From an uncultured Eubacteriales bacterium (GTDB lineage: Bacteria > Bacillota > Clostridia > Oscillospirales > Oscillospiraceae), in contig CABRZO010000116.1 of the NCBI GenBank assembly GCA_902475455.1, positions 1 to 8,225 on the forward strand: DNA of 8,225 nucleotides, read 5' to 3'. A program made the translations under genes and the position numbers. Under the pieces are notes generated by a model. It was not told the DNA's origin, did not search any database, and saw nothing but the letters and a program-made list of their open reading frames with translations. Position 1 is the first letter of the stretch. The number at the start of each line of letters is the position of its first letter. Positions 1 to 6,693 of the stretch are shown here, piece by piece.

Positions 1-546
1 CGCCTGGGTGTGCTCGTCAATATAGTTATACTGGATCTGGCAGAAATCCCAGTCCCGGCAGTCCAGCAGCTCCTGAAAAGCGTTGGTGTTGCCGTGGTAG
101 GAGAAGCCCACGTTGCGGATGATTCCCGCCGCCTGCTTCTCCTGAAGCCACCGCTCCACCCCCAGCTCCTTCAGCCGCTGCCAGGTGGTCACGTCCGGCA
201 GCATGTGCATCAAGTAGTAGTCGATGTGGTCGGTTTTCAGCCGCCGGAGCTGCTCCTGGAAAAAGCGCTCGATGTCGTCGCTCTTCCGGATCAGGTAATG
301 GGGCAGCTTGGTGGCGATATTCACCTGATCCCGGCATTGGTTCTTGTCCAGCACCGCCCCCAGCAGTTCCTCGCTGCCGGGGTAGATGTAAGCGGTGTCA
401 AAGTAGTTGACCCCCTGTTGGATGGCGGACAGAATCTCCCGCTCCGCCTCCTCAAAGTCAATGCTGCCCCGCTTGCGCTGAAAGCGCATGCAGCCAAACC
501 CCAGGATGGACAATTCCTCTCCGTGCCGGTCTTTACGGTAATGCAT
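1..546 (-). CDS. Aldo/keto reductase, N-terminal part (C-terminus off the left edge)
   Basis: A reading frame outside the listed complete ORFs starts at ATG 546-544 and stays open for 182 codons to the window edge. It reads as an NAD(P)H-dependent aldo/keto reductase, a TIM-barrel oxidoreductase that reduces carbonyls in the cytoplasm. The catalytic tetrad is visible: Asp50 and Tyr55 in FDTAYIYPGSE, Lys80 in ATKLP, and His114 in DYYLMH. An early LGFGCMRF motif (residues 15-22) fits the first barrel strand. A GGAGG ribosome binding site lies 8 nt upstream (555-559). Clostridial proteins of this type are often about 370-380 residues with a C-terminal ferredoxin-like 4Fe-4S domain. That part is outside the window, so its presence here is only expected. 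The gene lies 107 nt downstream of lepB in the same direction with no clear terminator between them, so read-through is possible. Substrate unknown. Confidence 0.9.
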   Translation of the reverse strand, partial: MHYRKDRHGEELSILGFGCMRFQRKRGSIDFEEAEREILSAIQQGVNYFDTAYIYPGSEELLGAVLDKNQCRDQVNIATKLPHYLIRKSDDIERFFQEQLRRLKTDHIDYYLMHMLPDVTTWQRLKELGVERWLQEKQAAGIIRNVGFSYHGNTNAFQELLDCRDWDFCQIQYNYIDEHTQA

Positions 547-653
547 AGCCTCTGCCTCCCTGTCCCAATCTTGCCAATCGTTTCCCGCTACACTATCATT
601 GCCAATTTAAAAGCAGTTCTGTCCCAAACTTCCGCCGCAGATCCAAAATCTAA

Positions 654-1292
654 TCACCGTACCCACCCGAAATCAGAGAAGGGGAAAAACACCAGCAGCA
701 CCCGGCCAATCACATAGCGCTCATCCACCATGCCCAGCTGGGCCACCCGGCTGTCGCTGGAGTGGTTGCGGTTGTCGCCGCAGACAAAGACACAGCCCTC
801 AGGCACCGTGAACTCCTGGTTCACATACTGGGGGTCCAGGTCCACCTTGTCCGCCATATAGTCGCTGCCGTACATGTCATCGTACTCGTAGTTCAGGTAG
901 GGCTCCTCCAGGATTTCACCGTCCACGGTGATGGTGTTGTTGTCATAGTCGATATAGACGGTCTGGCCGCCGGTGGCGATGACCCGCTTCACCAGGGCCT
1001 GATCTCCAAAGGTGTGGTCCTTCCGCAGCACGATCACATCTCCCTGCCGGGGGGTATAGGCGATCCGCTGCACCAGCATCAGATCCCGGTCGTGGAGGGT
1101 GGGATACATGGAAGAGCCGTCCACCCCCACAATGCTCACCACAAAGGTGAACAGGGTGACGATGATCACCAGCACCACCGCCAGCAATTCCAGCCATTCA
1201 AACAGGCTCTGGCGCCAGCTGTCCTGCTCCTTGCCCTCTTCCGGAGCGTTACCCTGGGCCGTCACGTCAAGGGCTTCCCGTTTTCCCTTCAT
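654..1292 (-). CDS. lepB: Signal peptidase I
   Basis: This is a 212-residue type I signal peptidase, the membrane-bound serine protease that cleaves signal peptides from exported preproteins on the outer face of the cytoplasmic membrane. A short charged N-terminus (1-33) precedes one membrane segment (about 34-54). Then come the nucleophile Ser61 in GSSMYPTL, the general base Lys102 in LVKRVIA, and the conserved GDNRNHSSDSR box (172-182). One N-terminal membrane helix and this length are typical of Gram-positive enzymes. The ATG (1292-1290) shares one base with the stop codon of the upstream ATPase gene (TGATG), and a GGGAGGG site lies 8 nt before it inside that gene (1301-1307), so translation is probably coupled. 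It is the last gene of the four-gene cluster. Family assignment is secure. Whether this is the housekeeping peptidase or one of several paralogues cannot be told from the window. Confidence 0.96.
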   Translation of the reverse strand: MKGKREALDVTAQGNAPEEGKEQDSWRQSLFEWLELLAVVLVIIVTLFTFVVSIVGVDGSSMYPTLHDRDLMLVQRIAYTPRQGDVIVLRKDHTFGDQALVKRVIATGGQTVYIDYDNNTITVDGEILEEPYLNYEYDDMYGSDYMADKVDLDPQYVNQEFTVPEGCVFVCGDNRNHSSDSRVAQLGMVDERYVIGRVLLVFFPFSDFGWVR

Positions 1293-3514
1293 CAGACCGC
1301 CCCTCCCTTCACCAGGGTTTCTTCCCGGTCATGGCAGCTGAACAGCAGGATCTGCCGCTCCTGGGAAAGCTGCTTCAGCAGCTTCAGGGCGGGCACCACC
1401 CGCTGATCGTCAAAGTTCACCAGGGCGTCATCCAACACCAGGGGGCAGTGCTCCTCCTGGGGCAGGGCCAGGTCGCACACCGCCAGACGCACCGCCAGCC
1501 ACAGCTGATCCCCGGTGCCCTGACTCAGGGAGAGGACGCTGCGGACCACCACGCCCCCCTGTTCCTCGGCGCCAGCCTCCAGGGCCCGGTTCAGCCGGAC
1601 CTTGGGGTATTTGCCGCTGGTGAGGGCCTCCAGATAGGCCCCGGCCCGGCGGTTGAGCTCCGGGGAGAACCGGTTGCGCATCTCGGCATCCGCCTCCTCC
1701 AGGGCCTCCAGGGCGATCCGGAGGGCTTCGTAGTCCCGGCGGCAGTCCTCCAGGCTGCGGTCAATGGACTCGATCTCCGCCTGGATCACCTCCGGGTCTC
1801 CCAGGGTGCTGCGGCGGCCCATGGCCATGGACAGGTCGTTATGGTGGCTGTTCAGCCGCCGCTCCGCCTCCTGGAAGCCGGCCTGGGCCTGCTCCAGGGT
1901 CACCGAGGGCTCCTCGGCAATGGCGCCGGCACAGCCCTTGCCGTGGGCGGCCACCGTGTCAAACAGCCGCTGGGCGCTCTCCCGGCGCTGCCGGGCCTTG
2001 TCCAGGGAATCCAGCAGGGTCAGCGCCCGGGTGATGGCAGCGGAGAAGCCGAACACATCCTTGACCTCCGGGGCGAAGGTGTCCACCAGACTTCTCAAAT
2101 CATTCCAGGCATCCTGCCGCTGTTGCTCCAGATCGGACTCGGCCTTTTGGGTGCGTTCCAGCGCCTCCCGGGCCTTCTGGGCCTCCGAGAGCCGGGCGCA
2201 GTAGTCCTCCGCCTTCTGGGCGATCTGCTGCTTGGTCTCCACCTGGAACTGCTGGAGCAGGTTCTCGATCTCCGCCTGGCAGCGCTTCCGGCTGCCATGG
2301 TTCAGCAACCCCAGCAGCCCTCCCAGGATCACCAGGGCCAGGGAGCCCAGCCCCGGCAGCAGCGCCAGAGTGCCGGTGACGGCATAGGCCACCCCGAAGG
2401 CCACGGCGGCCACAACGATCAGGATCACCGGCAGCAGCCAGCGGTTCCGGGCGGCGGTGACCGCCTTCCGCTCCAGGGTCTCAATCTGCTGCTGAGCCCC
2501 CTGGGCCTTGCTGCGGGCCTCGGTGGCCTCCCCCGAATAGACCGGGTCCTCCGCCCGGGTCTGGGCCGCCTCCATGGCTTCCTGGGCGGCAGGCACCTCC
2601 TGGGCCGCCTGCTTCAGGCTGTTGTCCAGTCCCCGAAGCTGGGCCACCTCATCCCGGGCCCGCTCCAGCTCCTCCTTGGGGGGCAGTCCCCCCTCCGGCA
2701 GCTGGGCCTGGAGCCGCTCCAGCTGCTGCCGGGCCTGGTTCAGCTCTCCCTCGGCCTGGGCATAGGCCTGGGCCTGGGCGCTGTCGCTCTTGGCGTGGTA
2801 CAGGTCGATCTGATGCTTCAGTTTGGCGCGCATCTCGTCGTATTTGTCGATCTCCATCTTGCTGGAGCGGATCTGGCTGGTGACATCCCGCACCGTCTCC
2901 AGGGCCAGATTGAGCTCGCTCCGCCGGGCCTCCAGGGTGGGAATGGCCCCCTTGGTGCGGTACTGGCGCTTGCGCTGCCAGTCCGAGAGGGTGTCCCGAA
3001 CCTGGGTGGCGGACACGTCCTCCTCCCCGGAGGACACCAGGGCGGACAGCCGCTTTTCCAGCTCCGGGGTCTGGGACACCGGCAGGGCCGCCTGGCCCAG
3101 GAAGGCGGAGCGCTCATACACGCTGCGGCTGACCCCCACCAGCACATCTCCCAGGTTGTCCGCCGTCAGGCCGGGCACCGGGCTGCCGTTGTCGGCATAG
3201 GTCACCTCAAAGCCCCCCATGGGGGTAGACCCCTTGGTGTACCGGCGGATCAGGATATCCTTCCCCTGCCAGGTGCAGAGCAGCTCTCCCTCCATGGCCC
3301 CGCCGTTCCAGGGCTGGTAACGGGTCTTGTCCGCCAGAAATCCCTTCTTGTCCCGCTCCCGGGTGTTCAGGCCATAGAGCATCACCCGCAGGAAGGCGCA
3401 CCAGGTGGATTTCCCCCCCTCATTGGGCAGGGTCAGCACATTCAGCCCTTCCTCCAGCTCCAGGGTCTGATGATCCAGGCAGCCGAAGGTGGCAGTCATA
3501 CGTTTGATCTTCAT
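1292..3514 (-). CDS. YhaN/SbcC-like (Rad50-type) ATPase with internal membrane hairpin
   Basis: This is a 740-residue ABC/SMC-type ATPase. The N-terminal part carries Walker A, LPNEGGKST (29-37). The C-terminal part carries an ABC signature LSQGTGDQ (about 662), Walker B LVLDDALVNFDD (about 690) and an H-loop LLFSCHDRE (about 725). The middle is rich in Gln, Glu, Ala and Arg, consistent with two coiled-coil arms. Instead of a CxxC zinc hook between the arms there are two adjacent hydrophobic stretches (about 358-404). This layout, with the adjacent metallophosphoesterase, matches the Bacillus YhaN family (a Rad50/SbcC relative) rather than true SbcC, which is longer. As I recall, Bacillus YhaN is also longer (over 900 residues), so this is a compact form. 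The start chosen is the ATG at 3514-3512: it overlaps the upstream stop as ATGA, has GGAGG 7 nt upstream, and begins MKIKRMTATFG as expected for the first strand. The longer frame to 3544 adds only MRPGGEGGAS, encoded by the ribosome binding region. Likely role: ATP-driven partner of the nuclease in DNA end processing. Confidence 0.9.
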   Translation of the reverse strand: MKIKRMTATFGCLDHQTLELEEGLNVLTLPNEGGKSTWCAFLRVMLYGLNTRERDKKGFLADKTRYQPWNGGAMEGELLCTWQGKDILIRRYTKGSTPMGGFEVTYADNGSPVPGLTADNLGDVLVGVSRSVYERSAFLGQAALPVSQTPELEKRLSALVSSGEEDVSATQVRDTLSDWQRKRQYRTKGAIPTLEARRSELNLALETVRDVTSQIRSSKMEIDKYDEMRAKLKHQIDLYHAKSDSAQAQAYAQAEGELNQARQQLERLQAQLPEGGLPPKEELERARDEVAQLRGLDNSLKQAAQEVPAAQEAMEAAQTRAEDPVYSGEATEARSKAQGAQQQIETLERKAVTAARNRWLLPVILIVVAAVAFGVAYAVTGTLALLPGLGSLALVILGGLLGLLNHGSRKRCQAEIENLLQQFQVETKQQIAQKAEDYCARLSEAQKAREALERTQKAESDLEQQRQDAWNDLRSLVDTFAPEVKDVFGFSAAITRALTLLDSLDKARQRRESAQRLFDTVAAHGKGCAGAIAEEPSVTLEQAQAGFQEAERRLNSHHNDLSMAMGRRSTLGDPEVIQAEIESIDRSLEDCRRDYEALRIALEALEEADAEMRNRFSPELNRRAGAYLEALTSGKYPKVRLNRALEAGAEEQGGVVVRSVLSLSQGTGDQLWLAVRLAVCDLALPQEEHCPLVLDDALVNFDDQRVVPALKLLKQLSQERQILLFSCHDREETLVKGGAV

Positions 3515-4608
3515 CGAGGCTCCTCCCTCCCCTCCAGGGCGCACAGGCCGAACCGGGCGGCCCGCTCCAGCAGGGGCAGCTCCTCCGGGGAAGCCTGCTC
3601 CATCCGGGTCTTCAAATTGCGCAGGAACAGCCCCGTCAGATTGTCCTCCTCCAGCCGATCCCAGAGGCCGGTCTCCAGCCGGGTGGCGTCCTGCAGCTGC
3701 ACGTCAAAAAACTTCTTCTCCACCCGGGCGTAGAGATAGCCCAGGTTCAGCTCCTCCTCCCGGCGCTCCCCCACAAAGCGGAAGCGGCAGATGTCCTGGC
3801 CGGAGCCCAGAGGGATGGCCTCCATCAGGGCGGCGGCGGGGTCCTTCCCCGTCACATCCACGTCGATCTCCTGATACCGGCGCTGGCACAGGGGGACAAA
3901 TTCCATGGAAACCTCTCCCGGGGCCACGGTGCCCGCCAGCACCCCCTTGTCGCCGGTCTCGTCAAAGCCCCGGCCCTCGGGGCAGCCGCAATAGGCCCAG
4001 GCGGTGCCGTTTTTCTGCCACACTTCGGTATATTTATGGATGTGGCCCAGGGCGATATAGTCCATGCCGGTGGCGGCCAGCTGGTCCCCGGTCAGGGCCC
4101 CGTAGCGGCTTTTGGCCGTGGACAGGTCCCCGTGAAGCACCATCAGCCGGGTCAATCCCTCGTCATAGTCCCCTTTAAAATGCTCCAGCGGGGAGTTGTC
4201 CCGGTACTTGGAGGTAAAGGCGGTACCGTAGACCACCGCCCCCAGCTCCGGCAGCTCCACCCGCTCAAAGTACTCGGAATGGAACACATGGACGTTATCG
4301 GGCCACCGCACCGAGGCGTAGGGGGAGTAGTCGGAATAGGGGTCATGGTTGCCCGGGGCGATGAAGACATGGGCCTTCATTCCTCCGAACACGTCCGCCA
4401 GCATCCGGGTGGTCTCGTAATAGACTCCGTCCCCGTCAAACAGATCCCCGGCGATCAGCACCACGTCGGCCTCCCGCTCGGCGCAGAGGGTGGCCAGCCG
4501 GTCCAGCAGGCTCCGCTGCTCCTCCCGGCGCTGCCGGGCCTTCTCCGGCGATAGCCCCCGGAAGGGGGAGTCCAGATGCAGATCGCCGGTATGTATCACT
4601 CGAATCAT
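3511..4608 (-). CDS. YhaO/SbcD-like metallophosphoesterase (Mre11-type DNA repair exonuclease)
   Basis: This 365-residue protein carries all the calcineurin-like phosphoesterase motifs in order: GDLHLD (Asp9, His11), GDLFD (Asp55), GNHD (Asn87, His88), LHGD (His159) and GHIH (His189, His191). These residues bind two metal ions, normally manganese. The order and the partner ATPase gene identify an Mre11/SbcD-type nuclease, closest in layout to Bacillus YhaO. About 150 residues beyond the catalytic core should form a capping domain and the segment that docks on the ATPase. The ATG at 4608 has AGGAG 7 nt upstream (4616-4620), and only 4 nt separate it from the ymdB stop. Its stop overlaps the ATPase start (ATGA), which fits equimolar production of the two complex subunits. 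Nuclease activity is inferred from the family, and the specificity is not visible. Confidence 0.92.
   Translation of the reverse strand: MIRVIHTGDLHLDSPFRGLSPEKARQRREEQRSLLDRLATLCAEREADVVLIAGDLFDGDGVYYETTRMLADVFGGMKAHVFIAPGNHDPYSDYSPYASVRWPDNVHVFHSEYFERVELPELGAVVYGTAFTSKYRDNSPLEHFKGDYDEGLTRLMVLHGDLSTAKSRYGALTGDQLAATGMDYIALGHIHKYTEVWQKNGTAWAYCGCPEGRGFDETGDKGVLAGTVAPGEVSMEFVPLCQRRYQEIDVDVTGKDPAAALMEAIPLGSGQDICRFRFVGERREEELNLGYLYARVEKKFFDVQLQDATRLETGLWDRLEEDNLTGLFLRNLKTRMEQASPEELPLLERAARFGLCALEGREEPR
3522..3526 (-). promoter_or_regulatory. Ribosome binding site that sets the YhaN-like ATPase start
   Basis: GGAGG on the minus strand lies inside the end of the nuclease gene, 7 nt before the ATG at 3514, next to the ATGA stop-start overlap. 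It supports translational coupling and the 740-residue form. Confidence 0.85.
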
Positions 4609-4612
4609 ACGC

Positions 4613-5392
4613 TCACTCCTGAAGATCCACCCGGATCACCCGGGTGCAACGCTTTTCTTTGGTATCAATGGTAAACAGGGCCGCCTCCAGCTTGCACCGG
4701 CCCGGGGCAGCCTCATAGCGACGGGGCAGCCCCCCCAGGAACAGATTGATGGACTGCTCCGGCCGGATGCCCAGGATGGAGTCCGCCGGGCCCGTCATCC
4801 CCAGGTCGGTGATGTGGCCGGTGCCCTTGGGCAGAATCTTGGGGTCGGCGGTGGGCACATGGGTATGCGTACCCCAGAGGGCGGCCACCCGGCCGTCCAG
4901 GTACCAGCCCAGGGCCAGCTTCTCGCTGGTGGCCTCGGCGTGGAAATCCACCAGCACAATGTCCGCATCCTTCTGCTCCAGCAGCCGGTCGGCGGTGGTG
5001 AAGGGGTTGTCCACATTGGGGCTCAGCTCCACCCGGCCGATCAGGTTCATCACCCCGATCCGCAGGCCGTGGGGGCCGTCAAATACCCCATAGCCCCGGC
5101 CCGGCACCTTTTCCGAAAAATTGGCGGGCCGCAGCACACAGGGGGCGGTGTCGAGATAGTCGGCGATCTGCAGCTTGCTCCAGGTGTGGTTGCCCAGGGT
5201 GACCACGTCGGCCCCGCTGTCCAGAATATCCTCCGCCTGGCTGGGCAGCAGACCGATGCCGGCGGCGTTTTCTCCGTTGACCACGGTAAAATGCACCCCA
5301 TGCTCTCGCTTGAGCCGGGACAGATGGCGGCGCAAAAAATCAAGTCCGGCCTGGGAGACCACATCTCCCACGGCCAGCACGTTCAGTTCCAT
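4613..5392 (-). CDS. ymdB: YmdB-family metallophosphoesterase (cyclic nucleotide phosphodiesterase)
   Basis: This 259-residue protein matches the TIGR00282/YmdB family in length (about 264 in Bacillus subtilis) and in every metal-site motif: VGD (Asp10), NGEN (Glu41, Asn42), GNHTW (Asn68, His69), DFHAE (His151) and GTHTHV (His176, His178), followed by DLGMTG. Bacillus YmdB hydrolyses 2',3'- and 3',5'-cyclic nucleotides and influences biofilm and motility programmes. The same chemistry is inferred here. It is cytoplasmic, with no signal peptide or membrane segment. The start is ATG 5392-5390, with GGAGG 9 nt upstream. The frame continues to 5533, but that extension crosses the promoter and the AT-rich leader and is not coding. 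It is the first gene of the four-gene cluster. In Bacillus ymdB follows rny, so the partnership with a YhaO/YhaN pair is different here. Confidence 0.94.
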   Translation of the reverse strand: MELNVLAVGDVVSQAGLDFLRRHLSRLKREHGVHFTVVNGENAAGIGLLPSQAEDILDSGADVVTLGNHTWSKLQIADYLDTAPCVLRPANFSEKVPGRGYGVFDGPHGLRIGVMNLIGRVELSPNVDNPFTTADRLLEQKDADIVLVDFHAEATSEKLALGWYLDGRVAALWGTHTHVPTADPKILPKGTGHITDLGMTGPADSILGIRPEQSINLFLGGLPRRYEAAPGRCKLEAALFTIDTKEKRCTRVIRVDLQE

Positions 5393-5401
5393 GATAGAAT
5401 G

Positions 5402-5406
5402 CCTCC
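5402..5406 (-). promoter_or_regulatory. Ribosome binding site that sets the ymdB start
   Basis: GGAGG on the minus strand lies 9 nt before the ATG at 5392. It supports the 259-residue form over the 306-residue frame extending to 5533. Confidence 0.85.
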
Positions 5407-5430
5407 AAATTCGCATACTGGTACAGATAT

Positions 5431-5459
5431 AGTATAATCTAAAATCCGGAAATCCGCAA
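5431..5459 (-). promoter_or_regulatory. Candidate promoter of the ymdB-nuclease-ATPase-lepB operon
   Basis: On the minus strand TTGCGG (5459-5454) and TATACT (5436-5431) are separated by the ideal 17 bp. The -10 matches consensus at 5 of 6 positions and the -35 at 3 of 6. The start point would be near 5424, giving a leader of roughly 30 nt before the ymdB ATG that holds the GGAGG site. The surrounding AT-rich stretch contrasts with the GC-rich coding DNA. It is the only good candidate seen for the four-gene cluster. Confidence 0.6.
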
Positions 5460-5512
5460 TGAAAAAGGGCTCTCAAATCTCCACGCTTTCTGTCAACGGC
5501 CTTCCAGAACCC

Positions 5513-5541
5513 TTGTGGCTGCTGAGGTGACATGCTATGAT
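5513..5541 (+). promoter_or_regulatory. Candidate promoter of the nitrilase-family gene
   Basis: TTGTGG (5513-5518) and TATGAT (5536-5541) are 17 bp apart, and TGC directly before the -10 gives an extended -10 motif. The start point would be near 5548, leaving a short leader with the AAGGAGG site. A second -10-like GATAAT at 5545-5550 is an alternative. The promoter lies back-to-back with that of ymdB, about 50 bp away. Confidence 0.6.
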
Positions 5542-5560
5542 TTAGATAATGACACTGGAA

Positions 5561-5567
5561 AAGGAGG
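5561..5567 (+). promoter_or_regulatory. Ribosome binding site that sets the nitrilase gene start
   Basis: AAGGAGG lies 7 nt before the ATG at 5575. It is a near-perfect anti-16S match and excludes the longer in-frame start at 5515, which has no such site and falls inside the -35 region. Confidence 0.85.
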
Positions 5568-5574
5568 CGTTCCT

Positions 5575-6456
5575 ATGGCTGAATTGACTATCGCCCTGTT
5601 GCAAATCACGCCGGGAACTACCCTGGAAGAAAATCTGCAAATGGGCCTTCAGCATTGCACCAAGGCCAGGGAATTGGGGGCGGATATTGCCTTGTTTCCG
5701 GAGATGTGGAGCAACGGCTACCGCCTGCAAGGTCGTCCCGTGTCCCAATGGAAGCAGGAAGCCATTTCCAGGGGCAGCAGCTTCCTGCAGGCTTTCGGCC
5801 ATTTGGCCCAAAAACTGAACATGGCCATCGGTATAACCTTTCTGGAGGACTACGGAGATGCCCCTCGAAATTCCCTGGTGCTTTTTGATCGGTTCGGCAG
5901 GGAAAAGTTCTGCTATGCCAAGGTGCACACCTGCGCTTTTGACGTAGAACGGCATTTGACACCCGGCGATGCGTTTTATGTGACAGAGCTGGACACCGCC
6001 CAGGGGCCTCTCCAGGTGGGGGCCATGATTTGCTTCGACCGGGAATTTCCCGAAAGCGCAAGAATTTTGATGCTGCAGGGAGCGGAACTGATTTTAGTAC
6101 CCAACGCCTGTGAAATGGAACTCAACCGACTCTCTCAACTCCGGGGCCGGGCCTACGAAAATATGTTGGCCATCGCTACCTGCAATTACCCGGAAACAGT
6201 CCCAGGCTGCAACGGTCGCTCTACTCTCTTTGATGGAGTTGCATACCATCCGGATCTGCCCCAGTCTCGGGACACTTGCCTGCTTCAGGCTGACGGCTCC
6301 GAGGGCATTTTTTTGGCCAAGCTGGATCTGGATCTGCTGCGCCGATACCGCCAAACGGAAGTACACGGCAACGCATACCGGCATCCAGAGGTATACCGCC
6401 CATTGCTGAACACTGAGGTACATCCTCCCTTCCTCCGAGGGGATCGGGAGGCATAA
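5575..6456 (+). CDS. Carbon-nitrogen hydrolase (nitrilase superfamily amidohydrolase)
   Basis: This 293-residue protein has the Glu-Lys-Cys triad of the nitrilase superfamily: Glu43 in LFPEMWSNGY, Lys116 in CYAKVHTC, and the nucleophile Cys153 in MICFDREFPES. Such enzymes cleave non-peptide C-N bonds through a thioester, for example in amides, N-carbamoyl amino acids or omega-amidated acids. The CFDREFPE context resembles the amidase and carbamoylase branches, but the substrate cannot be assigned. No signal peptide is seen, so it is cytoplasmic. The start at 5575 is supported by AAGGAGG ending 7 nt upstream. The longer frame from 5515 begins inside the promoter. It stands alone, divergent from the ymdB operon, with its own promoter and a terminator 37 nt after the stop. 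It is visibly less GC-rich and uses more A/T-ending codons than the genes to its left, so it may be a later acquisition. Confidence 0.93.
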   Translation: MAELTIALLQITPGTTLEENLQMGLQHCTKARELGADIALFPEMWSNGYRLQGRPVSQWKQEAISRGSSFLQAFGHLAQKLNMAIGITFLEDYGDAPRNSLVLFDRFGREKFCYAKVHTCAFDVERHLTPGDAFYVTELDTAQGPLQVGAMICFDREFPESARILMLQGAELILVPNACEMELNRLSQLRGRAYENMLAIATCNYPETVPGCNGRSTLFDGVAYHPDLPQSRDTCLLQADGSEGIFLAKLDLDLLRRYRQTEVHGNAYRHPEVYRPLLNTEVHPPFLRGDREA

Positions 6457-6492
6457 ATCAGGAAATTGCCCAAAGTGGCTGCTCACGCTTTT

Positions 6493-6539
6493 CACAAAAA
6501 AAGCAAGACATCTGCGAAAGCAGATGTCTTGCTTTTGTG
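6493..6539. terminator. Strong bidirectional Rho-independent terminator
   Basis: GCAAGACATCTGC (6503-6515) pairs perfectly with GCAGATGTCTTGC (6520-6532) across the tetraloop GAAA. The stem is extended by an A-run on the left (seven A) and a T-run on the right (four T). On the plus strand it follows the nitrilase stop by 37 nt and ends in TTTTGTGT. On the minus strand its tail has seven T, so it can also stop transcription coming from the tRNA side or from the intergenic element. Confidence 0.88.
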
Positions 6540-6540
6540 T

Positions 6541-6690
6541 CATTCCAACAGTATCTATGTACAAGAACATGGGGTCCCACACAGTGGGGCGGCGCTTTTG
6601 CGCCGTACAAGTGTTTTTCCCCTGGGCGAAACCCTTGGCACAGGGGGAATTGACTTCCGCCCAGCATTGAAATAAACCTGTGGCAACCAA
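6541..6690. other. Structured intergenic element, possible ncRNA or dispersed repeat
   Basis: This stretch between the two GAAA-loop terminators has no convincing gene but contains several stem-loops: CCCAC/GTGGG (6576-6580 with 6584-6588), CGGCGC/GCGCCG around TTTT (6590-6595 with 6600-6605), and TTCCCCTG with CAGGGG(G)AA (6617-6624 with 6641-6649). A competing pairing, CTGGGCG (6622-6628) with CGCCCAG (6658-6664), excludes the innermost pairs of the third. The heptamer GTACAAG occurs twice (6559-6565 and 6605-6611). No clear promoter was found on either strand. It could be an independent small RNA, an untranslated tail, or a copy of a genomic repeat. The function is unknown. Confidence 0.35.
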
Positions 6691-6693
6691 AAT

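Noticed and set aside
639..651. AGATCCAAAATCT imperfect inverted repeat after lepB
   Set aside because: The stem is only 4 bp with no T-run, so it is not a credible terminator.
10..717. 235-residue plus-strand open frame
   Set aside because: It is a shadow of the aldo/keto reductase, and its tail crosses the leader and the end of lepB. No ribosome site or family motif was seen.
1331..3733. 800-residue plus-strand open frame opposite the ATPase gene
   Set aside because: It is antisense to a protein with clear Walker and signature motifs, is very rich in Leu, Gln and Gly as expected for a complementary frame of GC-rich DNA, and has no recognisable domain.
4637..4646. CACCCGGGTG palindrome near the end of ymdB
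   Set aside because: It is a short GC-rich palindrome inside coding sequence, with no U-tract and only 4 nt between the genes that follow. It is likely chance.
6466..6675. 69-residue plus-strand frame after the nitrilase gene
   Set aside because: It runs straight through the strong terminator hairpin and the intergenic stem-loops and has no ribosome binding site.
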